Source: Lichina pygmaea
Taxonomy: Eukaryota > Ascomycota > Lichinomycetes > Lichinales > Lichinaceae
Assembly: GCA_963422465.1 (NCBI GenBank)
Contig: OY730171.1
Location: 1,984,001-2,048,000, forward strand
DNA length: 64,000 nt
Direction: 5' to 3'
The notes beneath the pieces are model-generated. The model had not been told where the DNA came from and searched no databases. It worked only from the letters and a program-made list of their open reading frames with translations. The position numbers and the translations under genes are program-made. This document shows, piece by piece, positions 34,008-45,949 of this stretch. Within the stretch, counting starts at the first letter, position 1, and each line of letters begins with the position of its first letter.

Positions 34008-37000
34008 TCATGTCTTGCTCATTTTTCCACGTCCTCCTCTTTTGCTTCTTTTCTTGGTGTGCTGCTGCTCAGTACGCAGCACGCTTCCTTGGTCCAGCTG
34101 TGACTTCTGCTTCCCCTGACGCTGCTCATCCTGATGGTCCTCCCCCTGATGGTCCTCCCCCTGATGGTCCTTCCCCTGGTCCTTCCCCTGGTCCTTCCCC
34201 TGGTCCTTCCCCGGCTTCTTCCCCTGCAGCTGCTCCTTCGTCGCCTTCTGCTGTCCCTCCACCTGCAATCGACCCCACTCGGCGCCCCAGTTGAGCCAGT
34301 CGAGGAAGAAGATCTGATGGATGAGGTTGCGCTTGCGATCGACGAACCACCTGTGCTGCGTGTCGCCGTAGATCTGCGCGACGGCATCCATCGTCGCGCC
34401 GTCCTTGCGCACGAGCTGCCGCACGAGCAGGAGGCTGGCGAGACTGCATGCGCTGCCGTGAGGACGCGATCCGCCGCCGCGAGACGCCTCGTCGTGAACG
34501 TCCCGTAGAAGCGCCAAGAGCGCGGCATCCGACGAGAGCTCGGCCGCGCCGTTGCTCTGATGCTGGACGTTGCCATTCTGTGCGACGCTAGACCGACGGT
34601 GGTCCTTTGCTCCTTTCCGCCTCTGCGAGAGGCTCCGCACGAGGCTGGATGCCCGTTCCGACAGCTGCTTGGTGCGCGTCGTCCGCATCAGTGCGAGCAG
34701 CGGCATCAGCACCGTGAGACACCGCGGCGTCGAGTGCTCCTGCTTGATGTAAATGTCCAGCAGATCCAGCACGCGGTTCTTGAAGTGCACCATGTTGCTA
34801 CGCGCCGCCTTGTCGTCGTCCTTTCTCTCGACGGCCCGCTTCTGCTTGAGCCGTTCTCGGAACACGCGCGCCATACTTTCGTCCAGCGCGAACATGGCTT
34901 CGTCGTCCATCTCCTCGTCGGAGCCGGATCTGTCGTCCTCTTGCTTGACCGTCTTCGCCTCGACCCGCTGCGTCTGGACAATCTCGGCCAGCGCGGCGGA
35001 TAGCCTGGCGTGCTCTTGGTCCTCCTCGGCTGCGTCGGGTCCGTTCGCGTCCGCGCCCGAGCTCGTGTCGTCGGCGTCGGAGCCACTGTCCATCTCCACG
35101 TCACTGGCGAGCGACTCGTGCTCTTGTCCGGTCATGCCGCCGGTGTCGGCTTGGACAGCCGCCCGCGTGTCCTCGAGCGCCCCGTGCTCGTCGTCGGCAT
35201 CCTCGGCGTAGACGGCCTTTCTCTTGCACCCTGCTCTAACCTCCGCAACGTCCTCGACGTCGGACTCGGAGTCGTGTTCGAAGAGCTGCTCTTGGCCGGC
35301 AATGGACTCCCGCGACGCCAACACCTATGACGAGTGTCAGCCTCTCGGTCGTAGGCCCAGCATATCCCAACCCACATCGTAGAGCAGCTGCAGGCTGCGA
35401 AGCGACAGCTCGGCCGTGAAGGCGCCAAACACCTGCTGGGCAAGCCTCCGGAGCAGCTGCGACGGCTTCGACACGAGAGCAAGCAGCGACTCGACCAGGA
35501 GCTCCGAGAAGCCGACTTCTGCATCTTCGCGGCCCAGCAGCTTGTCGCAGAGCAGATCCAGATCCGCGAGGCCCGATAGCGCATCACGGTTGCCGTTGTA
35601 GAGCTCGAACATCGCGATCGAGTACAGCAACACGACCATCTGAAGAGGCCGCTTCCGCTCGTCCTCGACCGTCGCCTGTGCTTCCTTCAGACGCCGCACC
35701 CGCTTCCAGGCGGCGCGTCGGCCCTTGTCGACAACGTCGTCAAAGTCCATCAGCATCGAGCGGGCATCAGACGTCTCGAGCCGTTGCAGGTCCGAGATGA
35801 GGCGTCGAGGCCAGTCGAGCCGTTCCGTGGGGGTCGTCGAAGAGATCTGGCGCGCGAATATCGACGACAGCTTCGTTCTGAAAAAGTCCCTCGAACCGGC
35901 GGACAGTGGGGGCACGGGTGCGGTGCGTTCGTCGACGTAGGCAAGTTCGCAGAGATTGAAGAGGATGTCGTACGTCGACGCTTCGGCGGCAGCCCCTTTC
36001 ACGCCGCCGAGGGCGGCGGCGAGAATCTCGCCGAGCGCTCGACGATGCGATTCCGCAGTCTCGGCGTCGGCAGCGTCCTGTCGACGTATCTTGTGAAGGA
36101 GCAGAGATGCGATCTCGGGCAAAACAGCGGGGCTTGCACCCGTGACGATGGTGGTCACCGTCTTGGTCCTCGTGAGGTGATCGAACAGAGGAGTGCCGTT
36201 TCCCTCGAGCAAGCCCTTGGAGATGACCGCGGCCGAGCCGGGGTCTTGCTCGACCCTAGCGAGCATCGCCTTGAGGCACTTGGTCGCCATGCGGTGCAGG
36301 TATCTCTCCTTTTCGGCGGCGTGATTGATCAGGCACTTCAGAAAGTTCTCCGTGAACAGGACATCGAGCACGTGCGGAGGTCCGTCCAGGACGACCTGGC
36401 AAAACAGAGAGAAGCCCGAGTGTTTACGCTCAGCAGACGCCGAGGCCGAGAAGAGATGTTCTGCGGCCGTCAGCCAGACCGTTCGAGAGAAGTTCTTGCA
36501 AGATGCCACCGACCATCGACGCACGTGTGCCAGAACGTCGCAAAATCCAAGCGTCTCCTGTCTTCCGACACCTGATACAGGTGGTCCATGATGACCCTCC
36601 ACGCAAAATGTGGAAGGGCGCTCCAGCTACCACGCTGCCGTCGGTCTTCGTCGTCGGTGCCCTTCTCGCCCTCGGAGGCGGCGGGAGAGCCCTTCATCGC
36701 CGCGGCCAGCTTCTCGGCGTTCCTCCGACGCAGGGGATCTCGACGGTGCCACGGTTTCTGGGGGAGTGGTACGCCGGCGTGGTTCTTCTGCACGGCCAGC
36801 CAGACGGCCACGCCCTCCGGGGTGAGTGCCATCTTGTCCGAGCGGAGCTTCTCGACGGTGGCCTGTAGGAAGGCGTCGGCGCGATCCGACGGCGCCGTGG
36901 TCTGCACGAAGCGGTAGAGGGTCCAGAAGCATTCCTCCCGAAGCCACGACTTCTTCTCGGCCAGCTCGAACAGCAGATCCAGAAAGTCCTGCCACTGGTC

Positions 37001-37534
37001 CTCGGACACGGAGCCATGTAGGATCGTGCCCCCGCTCAGCACGGCCTCCAGCCCGAACAGGCGGCCTAGATAGTGTTCTCTCTCCTAGCAATCCGAATCA
37101 GACCATCGTCCTACAGCACGCCATCGAACACCGCTCACCGGACCGGCCGGTTTGCCTTTCGGCTGCGTGCGAGACCGCAGCAGTTCCAGAACCCGCGCAA
37201 AGGTCAGCGTGGCCTCGGACGCGCCGTCTCCCGGTGCGCCGAGCGCACGTGCGAGCAGCTAGACCCCGCGGCATCGGTCAGCACCTGCTCGCAAGTCGGC
37301 GACGGCGTCGGCGCCACCCACCTCCGCCAGCGTCACCGAGAATCCAACCCGGCCGGACTTTCTCCCGCTCGTCAATCCGGTGAAGAGACGGTCTACCGCT
37401 CGATCGACGGTAGAGGCCGACGCATTCTCGAGACCAAGTAAGATGGCCGTGGACGCTTGCATCCTGGTGGTCTCATCGTCATCGGCCAGGTCGTCCAAGT
37501 AGGGCCTCACGGAGGCGAGCTCATCGCGCGGCAT
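34008..37534 (-). CDS. POL5: DNA polymerase V / MYBBP1A-like nucleolar protein POL5
   Basis: Despite the name, the yeast protein acts in nucleolar rRNA production rather than DNA synthesis. Five exons on the minus strand: 37534-37322, 37258-37139, 37084-36514, 36460-35376, 35324-34008, giving about 1101 residues. All junctions keep frame. The donor of intron 3 (GTCGGT) is weak but is supported by a TGGCTGAC branch site and restored homology (VDEHLFSASASAERKHSGF). Family motifs are GLTSGRKSGRVGFSVTL, HYLGRLFGLEAVLSGG, WLREECFWTLYRFV, HLYQ, LFTENFLKCLINH and VLASRESIAGQEQLFEHD. An acidic, Ser-rich region follows residue 660. The C-terminus carries KDQG and EDHQ repeats and ends in a basic nucleolar-type tail (KKRSKRGGRGK). 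The N-terminus is shorter than in many homologues, as a stop precedes the ATG. Confidence 0.92.
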
Positions 37535-38314
37535 GGCCGGTGTCTTTCAAGGCTCTCTTCGAAGCCGTAGTCGGATGTTGTGGGCGTACGGCTGTGTTGC
37601 GAACCGATCTGGGCAGAGCTTTGGCTGGCGTAAACAGGGACAGGACAAGTTTAAAGATTTTAGGGTCATCATCTTGTGTCGATGAACACTACAGCGCGCA
37701 GAAGCCTCCAGGTCTTCAAACAAATCTTTGCCGTGTCAATTCAAGGAGGTGGAGCCAGGAAGTCAGCGAACGGGTCTTCTACGATGGAAACTCGGAGCAG
37801 CTACGGATAAGGCATCGCATCTTCCACGGCTGACTCGAGTATACCAGGCTGCTAGGAGTTGGTGATCCAGGCTGTATTTAAAACCATCTTGGTGCAGTAG
37901 ACCAGCGTCGTCTCCAAGTTCCTTGTCGACTGATATCAAAGCCTCGATTACTCTGCACTCCCGTACACATGCTGCCATGGTCCAGAAAAGACCAAACGTT
38001 GTTGAGATTCATCTATGCCGCTGGTACCTGACACACCAGCTTGTCAAACAGCCACATCGACAGGCGATGAGACTGGACTTCTGCTTGAAGAGCTCGTTTT
38101 CTTCCAATGGCTCTGTAGCTGCACCGACAGTTTTACGTCGGAAAGACAGGATCATCTGGCTCTTGAAGCTTTCAGCTAGAGATTTTTCTTCCTAGCTTGC
38201 TGATGTATGGTGCTCCTTACGTAATTCGGTAGGAGCTCCAGACCATACCAGACCGACATCAACGCTTGCAACCACGATCGTGGGCTGCTTCCAGTTCAAC
38301 AATCAGCAATGCAG

Positions 38315-38575
38315 GTGTCACGGCCACACCCACAGGACTCGGGGGGCCGGGGCTCGGTCAGCCCGGCCGGCTCTTAGTCCGGCCGAGCTGGGAGCTAGCC
38401 TGGGGCAGGTGCCTGCTTGGGTAGGAGCCCTAGAGCTCTTCGCCTATACGAGTATAGCTAGCTCTTCTTCCTATTGTAGCTAGAACAATCAACTCGTTAC
38501 CAACCCACGATGCTGATGAGTTCGGCGTAGCGCCGCCTAGGCTTTTCCTAGGCCCGCTACCAGCAGGACCATCAT
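38315..38575 (+). mobile_element. possible solo LTR fossil
   Basis: Starts TGTCACGGCC and contains GCCTATACGAGTATAGCTAGC followed by a run ending near AGCAGGACCATCA, a layout I associate with fungal LTRs. No coding region and no clear target-site duplication. Boundaries are approximate. Confidence 0.3.
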
Positions 38576-41096
38576 GGCTGCAGTCCACATCCCTTCTGTT
38601 GACCGAGCACTTGGCAGGTGGTGGCCGCGGTCCTCCAGCAGCCCCACGTAGCCAGCGTCACGGCCATAGCCAGTCATGTCGGTCAAGGTGATGCATAAAT
38701 CGTCCTTGAACGCGATCGTGCCGAGTCGGAGGAAGTGCCGTCGCGAGCGCCGTCACATGACGCCGTCTCATCTCATTCCACTTTCCATGGTGGGGCTCCG
38801 GTAGGGCCGTGGATTCAGACGTTCGACGCTAAAGGATCCAAGCTCTATCGGCAGCCGATACCTTCGTACGTATGTACTTCCGTCCCGTCGTCGTAGCGCC
38901 TCGACTCGGCTGCTTCGAGGAAGGCTTGGCGAGTCACGGGACAGCGCGCACCCTTCGCGTTGTTTACTCGACCCCGGTTGACACGGTAACCGGAGCTTCG
39001 AGGGAAGCACCGCACCGGCCGCCGTCCGTGCGGCCGTCTCGTTGGCGACACCAATCTGCAATCTGCGTGGGACAAGCCGGCCTCCTTCAAAAAGCAAGCG
39101 GCGTCGAGCTATCGTCCCTCGTACTCGACGAAGCTGCATGCTCGAGGGGTGGGGGTGAACAGCTATCCTGCTTTGCCTGACTGCCCGTCAGCGCCGATGA
39201 AGACAGAGAGAGAGGGAGAGACGAACAGCGCTTCGCGCAGTTGGACGGGCTTCCCGTCCGAATGTCGTCGTGAGATCTGCAGCCAACCCAGGACGTCGCC
39301 GCCGAGGGTCGGTGTCGTCTCCATGTCGAGCTCGTCTTCCAACTTTTCTCCTGTCGCGACCGACAACGCATCGACCTCGAATGACGTCGAGGCGGGCGGT
39401 ACGGAAGTACGAAGCGTAGGATCGAGCAGCAAGGAGGGTGATCGATGCTTCGACGGGCCGGGGAAGAAGCGACAGGACCAAGGAAGGCGGCCAGGCCGTG
39501 CGTCCTAGCTCCGTTCGAGACTGTCTTTGCCTCCCCCTTCTCCCGGGCGGCCGGAGGCGCGGACGCGGCGTCAGCAGCCACGATCATCTCCGGCGGAGGG
39601 CATCGCCGGGGGACCAACCAGACCGCAGAGAGGCCGGAGTGGGCGCGGAAGCGTCGATGGCGCGAGCTCGGTGCTGTGACGGAACAGCGCTACGCTAGCC
39701 GCTCACGTTCGAAGCCTGCGCACAGGGCTGGTGGAAGCGGTAGCGCAGCCCGATCAGGCCGGACAGAAACGGAAGGGCGGCCTGTCCGGCCGGGCCGTAT
39801 CGGGATCCGGACACGTGACGGGAGGAGCCCAAGGGCAGATGTCCCACGCTCGAGGCGAGATGACGACGAGAGCGGCATTCAGCCGGCAGGCCGACGGGTC
39901 AGTCCAACGAGGAAGGAGCAGTCACGGGTGCCGTTTGGGCCTACCAGCAGGGCCAAGGAGGCCTAGGGTTAGCTTTGGCTTGCCCCGTGCGGGAGATGGC
40001 TTCCGTGGGCCGAGACCGAGTCGCGGACTGGAATTCCTTGGTTCGTCACGACGACGCTACGTCGGTACGGTACGTACTGTACGGAGGTACGTAATCGGGG
40101 GATACGATTGGATTACATAATTCATTACTCATCATCGGCCCACCTTGTACTCGCTGGAAGACCCGGGCGGTACGACGTGCCTGGCCGCGAGACCCGTATC
40201 GACGACGGCGCCGTCCTTGCTGTTTCGGCGTACCCGAGGCGTACGTACCAGGTCTCGTCTGAGAACGTCACCGGCGTCCGATCCAGCTACCCCGCTTTCC
40301 CCCCCGCGGCCGAATACGACGAGCAATTTCTGCAGCCCCACGAGCGCTCCGACGAGCTGCTCGCCGGCAGGATGCACCTACGAGTACGGCATCAGCGGTG
40401 CTGTAGGCACGAGAAGCCTACGAGTAGGTATCGTTTGATCGCCAGAGGCGCCATCGCAACGCCCGCGTGACGCTGCAGCGAGGCCTCCCTCTCACTTCCG
40501 TACTGCCGTCTCGCGCCGATTGCGTCTCCAGTGCGACGGTTGTTGGAACAGCCGCAGGCGCCGGGCCTCTGCGCCGAGTTCGCCCGCCGGAATTTGCCGC
40601 TGGCCCGCGTCGCGTTCTCAAGGCGCCACCGGTCATATTGTTCCCGGAACGCCTGGCAATTAGGCTTACTTACCCGCCGCTGCTGCTGCTGCTGCCGCCC
40701 AGCAATGCCCAACTTACCACCCATCAACGGCGCTACGGTTTGTTTCGTACTACCTGGCCCTGGCCCTGGGCCCGGCCCCGGCTGAGTAAGCATGCTCTCG
40801 TCTCGTCTCCGCTCGTATACGAGCGGTCGGCCATACGTACCACGGCGCTACGGCAGCAGATACAGCTCGATGGCGGCTCGAACGGCTCCTTCGCTCGGCT
40901 GCGCGTCGTAGGGCGGGACCCAATTGGTGATGATCTCCAGCTTGTTGCTTCGACAACCTCCTTGGCTTTCCCCCCCCCCCCCCCCACCCCCTCCATACCC
41001 ACCATTGCCAGCCCACCGGCTTCAATTCCTTGCTTTTTGGCCATTGTAGCTACTCTACTGTACCCCTGCACGGTCCCGTATGTAAGCTCGATCACG

Positions 41097-41097
<1 letters not shown>

Positions 41098-41127
<30 letters not shown>
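41098..41127 (+). repeat. (CA)n microsatellite
   Basis: About 15 CA units, 630 bp upstream of the CDC25 ATG. Confidence 0.9.
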
Positions 41128-41129
<2 letters not shown>

Positions 41130-41753
41130 CTCGCTCGTCTCTCTGTCGTCGCCCGCCAGATATCACCGCCTCCTCCTCCTCTTTCTCATCTTCCCTCTTC
41201 TCCTCCTCATCCTCCCCCGCCAACAACCGTCGTCGGATCCGACCGTCGACATCGCCAACGTCCCGGTCGACGGCCAGCTTTCCGGCGTCTTCCCGACCTT
41301 TTGGAGAGCTTGAGCTTCCCCTCGACGGCCAAAGGTCGACGCCGCCGTCGCCGCTCGACCTTGCGTCGTCTTGTCCCCGAGGCCAGCTTGATGCGTGGCC
41401 GTGTGACTCGCTCCCTCGTCGTCCTGGATCGCACTTGCCTCGAAGAGCAGCGGCCCGCATCCTAGTCCTACCGGGTCGATCCCGAGCTGGACCCAGTTGC
41501 CTCGACGGCAACGACAGGCTTCGACGAGCCCCTCGACCGGACGGTATCGCCAGCGACCGCCGACCTGCCTTACGCCCGGCATTGCTACGCTGCCTGAGAG
41601 GAACGGGACCGACGGACGAACGACCCCGCCGTCGGTGCCGGGTCGAGAATCGAGACCGCCGCCGATCCGGACCCGGATCCGGACCCGAGCCTCTGCGCCG
41701 TTCGCCTCGAGCCATCTGCATTCCGCTCGGTCGCTCCCGAGCTCGCGCGTCCG

Positions 41754-43122
41754 ATGGAGCGTTCCTCGCCCCTGGCGGCCATGCGGCCGCCGTCCATGCC
41801 CGGGCCCTGGGGTCTCTGCCACGACGCTCACCTCGCCCCTCCGCCGCCCTTCCCCGGCCGAGGACGATTCGGCCCGGACGGCTTCAACTTCAAGGACCTC
41901 AGCATGAAGCGGTCGTCCTCGTCGTCCTCGTCGTGCGACTACTTCACGCTGAAGCCCGTGCGGGGCTCGTCCCCGACGGCCAGCCTCGCCGCCGACCTGT
42001 CCCAGAACTTCCACATCGACCAGAGGTATGTGTGCACGCGCGCGCGCGCGCGCGCGCGAGACACCCCTTGTCGGCAGCGAAGGTGGAGACGTCGCTGACG
42101 CCCGTCCGTCGAGGACAGCCCGCAGCTCGTGACGCCGCGGCGCTCGTTGTTCACGTCGGCCCTGATGGGAGCCGTTGGCACGAGAGGTGAGCTTCGACGG
42201 ACCCGTCCTGGCTCGCCGTCGAGCCTGTCTCGTTGACGTTTCCATCTTCCTCCCGTCCACAGAGTCGACGACGACGCCGCCTTTGCCCTCGTCGTCCCCG
42301 GGCCCTGCCGTCGACCTGATGGACATCTCGCCCCTGCCCCACAAGGCTCCGGTGGCCCGGCTCGGGCAGGACCAGACCGCCGTCGAGTCGCGGCCCATCC
42401 TCGTCTCGCCCGTCGACGGATCGCGCTTGTCGTCCGCCGTGACCAAGTCCAACTCGCCGCTGGCGGCACCGTCGGAGCCCCCGTCGAGGCCGCCACCGAT
42501 GATCGAGTGCGTCTGCTCTTCCGTCGCCTTCTCCCTCTCGCACTCGCGCATCGAGGCGCCCCCCCCCCCCCCCCCCCCCCCCCCGGGCTCGCGTCGACCG
42601 AGGCTGACGCGGTCCCTGCAGACGAAGACGACCGTCCTTCCCGAGGCCATCGCTCCTGCGTGGCCGCATGAACTCGACCGGCAACGTGCCGCACAAGTCG
42701 ACCGCTTCGCACCCGGCCCAGCTGCCGCCGTTCAAGTTCGGCACGGGCAACGCCCAACGGTCGACGACGGCGACGGGGACGACGCTGGCCGAGTGCTTTG
42801 TCGAGTCGCCTCCACAGCCACGCCGTCACGGCGGCGGCGCTTCCGCCAGCCTCGACTCCCCCATCACCCTGATAGGCCCGCCCCGGCCACGACAGACGTT
42901 CGCGTCGATGATCAACCAGGCCCGTCACGGCTCGCCCCTGTCCGGCCACGTGCGCAAGTCGTCCGTCCCCGGCGCCCGACCGCGGAAGATGTTCCGCCGC
43001 TCGCTGAGCATGTTCGAGCATCCGGGCGACGCGCTCGCCGAGGAGCCCCTCGGCTCGCGTCCGACCGCGCCCAAGGTGCTGCCGTCGATCATGGACCTTG
43101 ACGACGACGAAGACGACGACGA

Positions 43123-43160
<38 letters not shown>

Positions 43161-44022
43161 ACCGCGACGGGCTGAACCCGCTCACGCTACCCCACTTTGT
43201 GCCCGAGGACCGGCCCGACAGCCTGCCCCGGATCACCAAGGAGACCCTCGTCGAGGTCCTCGACGGCCGGTACGCCGAGAGCTTCGACGAGTCCATCGTC
43301 GTCGACTGCCGCTTCGAGTACGAGTACGAGGGCGGCCACATCGACGGCGCCCTCAACCACAACGACAAGGAACTGTTGGCCGCGAGGCTGTTCGAGAGGA
43401 CCGACCCGGCCAAGACCTTGCTCGTCTTCCACTGCGAGTACTCGGCGCATCGTGCGCCCATCATGTGAGAGATGCCCCCGGCCTCTCGTGCGCTGCGCTC
43501 CCCTCCCCGACGTCGCTGACGATTTGCCACGACAGGGCCGAGTACGTGCGCGGGCAGGATCGATCGGCCAACGCTCATCGTTACCCGCGGCTGACCTACC
43601 CCGAGGTGTACATCCTCGACGGCGGCTACAGCGCCTTCTACGGCGACCACCGGTCGCGGTGCGTGCCGCAGAACTACGTCGAGATGCACGCCAAGGAGCA
43701 CGTCAACACGTGCGAACGGGAGCTCGGCAAGCTGAGGCGCAAGAAGCTCAGTCGAGCTCAGACCTTTGCCTTTGGACAGCACCGACAGCATTCACGCGCC
43801 GTCGACGACAGCCCGACCGGGCCCGGTCGGTATGGGAACGGCAACGACGACACGGTGATGATGACGGCGACGACGGCGGCGGCGTCGACCACGATGACGA
43901 CCACCGTGACATCATCGTCGTCGCCGTCGTCGTCGTCGTCGATGTCAATGTCGTTGTCGTCGTCCGTCACGGGGGCGACGGACCATCGTCGAGCACCGGC
44001 CCAACGGATGGCCTCGTTCTAG
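41754..44022 (+). CDS. CDC25: M-phase inducer phosphatase CDC25
   Basis: Dual-specificity phosphatase that removes inhibitory phosphate from CDK1 at the G2/M step. Five exons: 41754-42025, 42119-42186, 42263-42506, 42622-43464, 43536-44022, giving about 637 residues; all junctions are GT-AG and in frame. The N-terminal half is disordered with conserved short blocks (PQLVTPRRSLF, PAVDLMDISPL, RRRPSFPRPS, RKMFRRSLSMFEHP) typical of regulatory phosphosites. The rhodanese-type catalytic domain starts near ITKETLVEVLDG. It holds VVDCRFEYEYEGGHI, the active site HCEYSAHR (His 465, Cys 466, Arg 472), and RYPRLTYPEVYILDGGY. An Asp/Glu then Ala run (GAC and GCC repeats, 43090-43160) sits just before this domain. 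Intron 1 carries (CG)n and intron 3 a 25-base C run. The Ser/Thr-rich tail is low complexity. Confidence 0.95.
42037..42058 (+). repeat. (CG)n tract in CDC25 intron 1
   Basis: Alternating CG beginning about 12 bases after the splice donor, a potential Z-DNA former. Confidence 0.9.
42559..42583 (+). repeat. poly-C tract in CDC25 intron 3
   Basis: A C run of about 25 bases between donor (42507) and acceptor (42621). Confidence 0.9.
43091..43158 (+). repeat. GAC/GCC repeats coding poly-Asp and poly-Ala in CDC25
   Basis: In-frame triplet repeats directly before the catalytic domain. Confidence 0.9.
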
Positions 44023-45949
44023 CTCAACACGCGGCGCTCTGTCCGCTGGGCGGCCGCCACCTCCTCGGTGGCTGCTCCGGCGCGTTTCGTTCTGCGTCCT
44101 CTTCCCCCTCGAATCCGTTTTCGGCTTGGTTCATCGGGCCGTCGGCCGCGCACCCGGGACCCTCGGATTCGTGCCCTCCCGTCCGGTCCGGCGTATCGTC
44201 TGGATCCCACGCCTCGTCCCTGTCGATTCTGGAACCTCTCTCCGGCCGGGGCCCGGCTGCTTCTTTGGAAAGGACCATCCGCCTGACTCGCCCGCATAGA
44301 AAGCTTCGTCTTTAGGATAACCTCCGGCGTTCGCATCCGGTCGACAGACCTGCTGCGTTTGTTTTACGCGTAAATACCCTCTTGCGCTTCTGACCGTCCG
44401 CGTCTTTGGGATTTGTGTTTCCGGGCGCTTCTGGGAGAGTGAGGACGGGCCCCTCGTCCTTGCTCGTCGTCCCTCTGCATTCGCATCTGCCAGCACTTTT
44501 GTTCTCCGGCATCGTCCTTTCTCCGGTCACAGCATCATCCCCCGGCGCGAAATGCATCGTCCGTATCCGTCCCTTTGTCAGCGTCAGGGGCCGGGTCGAC
44601 GCCACGTGTGAGCTTCGCCGCTCTCGGGCCGTCTTCCCAAAACACAGTCCTTCGGACGTTCGCCCGTGAGCGTTCACGGGCATCACCACCAACATCGACC
44701 CGCCTCACCAGGCAGCGGACCCACGAGGTCGACCAATCTCCTTTGTCACCGCCGCGCAAGACCTGAGGGCCTGACCGCACAGGCTGCCACCCTCATGTGC
44801 CCCTCTCGATCACCCCTTTTCCTTTGTCATCCTCCTCTTCGCACGCGCCAACCTTTTTGGAGACGGTGGGGAAGGGCTTACGTGCCCACCTCGAAAGCTT
44901 GGACGCCTGGGAGAGGACGGAAACGGTTGGAGTACGCGGCACGCACATCACTGTACGATATCAGGACTCGGGAGATGAGCGAATGAAGGGCAGCACACGA
45001 GGAGCTGAACCCAATGATCATGGATGGTCGTAATACGTACGAACGCCTGGGGTCGAGCCCAGCGTCAACACTACGTCTTTGACCAGCCATGTATCCGGCT
45101 CAGCATCGGTAGTGAGCACGTCTCGGAAGTCACGACAGGTGTGAGCAGGCTTCATGCTCTGGTTCTGGAAGGCACTGGCTGGCTGGGGGTTACTGTCTGG
45201 GGTCACTGCCTAAGGTCACTCCCTATGATAGGTTATACCTACAAGGACACAGTAATTGATGCGGATGATACAAGCACTGTAGCCAGTGCTGGTGAGTTGC
45301 TTGGTGATGTCTTCTGTGTAGTGAGTAGTAGACTTGTGCTTCATACAGAGGTACTGTAGCAGTACACAGTTGGGTGGTTCATGATGGTGGTTGGACGGTT
45401 CATGGTGGTTGGATTGAGAGTATCTATCTTGGTATTGCACAAGAGTAACCTTGTATTTGTAGGCAATTACAAGGATGAGGTCTTCTGCCCTGATTTTCAT
45501 AAAGGTGTGGACTTGGCTCAGAGATGTGTTGGTGCTGGGTTCAGGAGAGGGTGGGCTTAGTCAAGGAATATTCTGGTTCTGATATCTCTGTGGTTGAGGG
45601 TCTTGGGTTGCTGTACAGCTGCTGATAGAGTCTTGATACTTGTTTAATCACTGGCTACTTTGCTGCAAGGTCTTGAGTGGATTGACAGTCTGTAGCGCAC
45701 CTACTACTGTACAGAGGTAGGGAGAACAGTGATGTTGTCACCCCTGTCTCTCCATCTTCACCTTGGGACATACGTACCGTGACCCCAATAAATTGATTAA
45801 TACCTACGACCACAGCCACAGCCACCACCATTCCCACATCAAAGACAAGAGCAGGATCAAGAGCAAGAGCAAGGTCAACAAAGCAAGCAAGAAAGAAAGC
45901 GTAAAGAGCATACACAATCATCCCTCCGACTCACCCTCCCAAAAGCAAA
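44023..45949. other. intergenic, no gene recognised
   Basis: 3' of CDC25 and 5' of SLD5. Overlapping frames of up to 127 codons on both strands lack domains. The 45.2-45.9 kb part is AT-richer, with TGGTTGG-type short repeats near 45370-45420. Confidence 0.5.

Larger units (their letters stand above)
37535..41753. other. 4.2-kb gap without a convincing gene
   Basis: Between divergent POL5 and CDC25. Contains a possible solo LTR at about 38315-38575, a GTAC cluster at 40060-40093, poly-C at about 40972-40986 and (AC)n at 41098-41127. Several GC-rich frames of 90-180 codons overlap on both strands near 38.8-40.5 kb, none with a recognisable domain. Confidence 0.5.

Noticed and set aside
39087-39966. 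Overlapping frames of 120-180 codons on both strands
   Set aside because: No conserved motif on either strand and no consistent exon model; probably non-coding GC-rich sequence.
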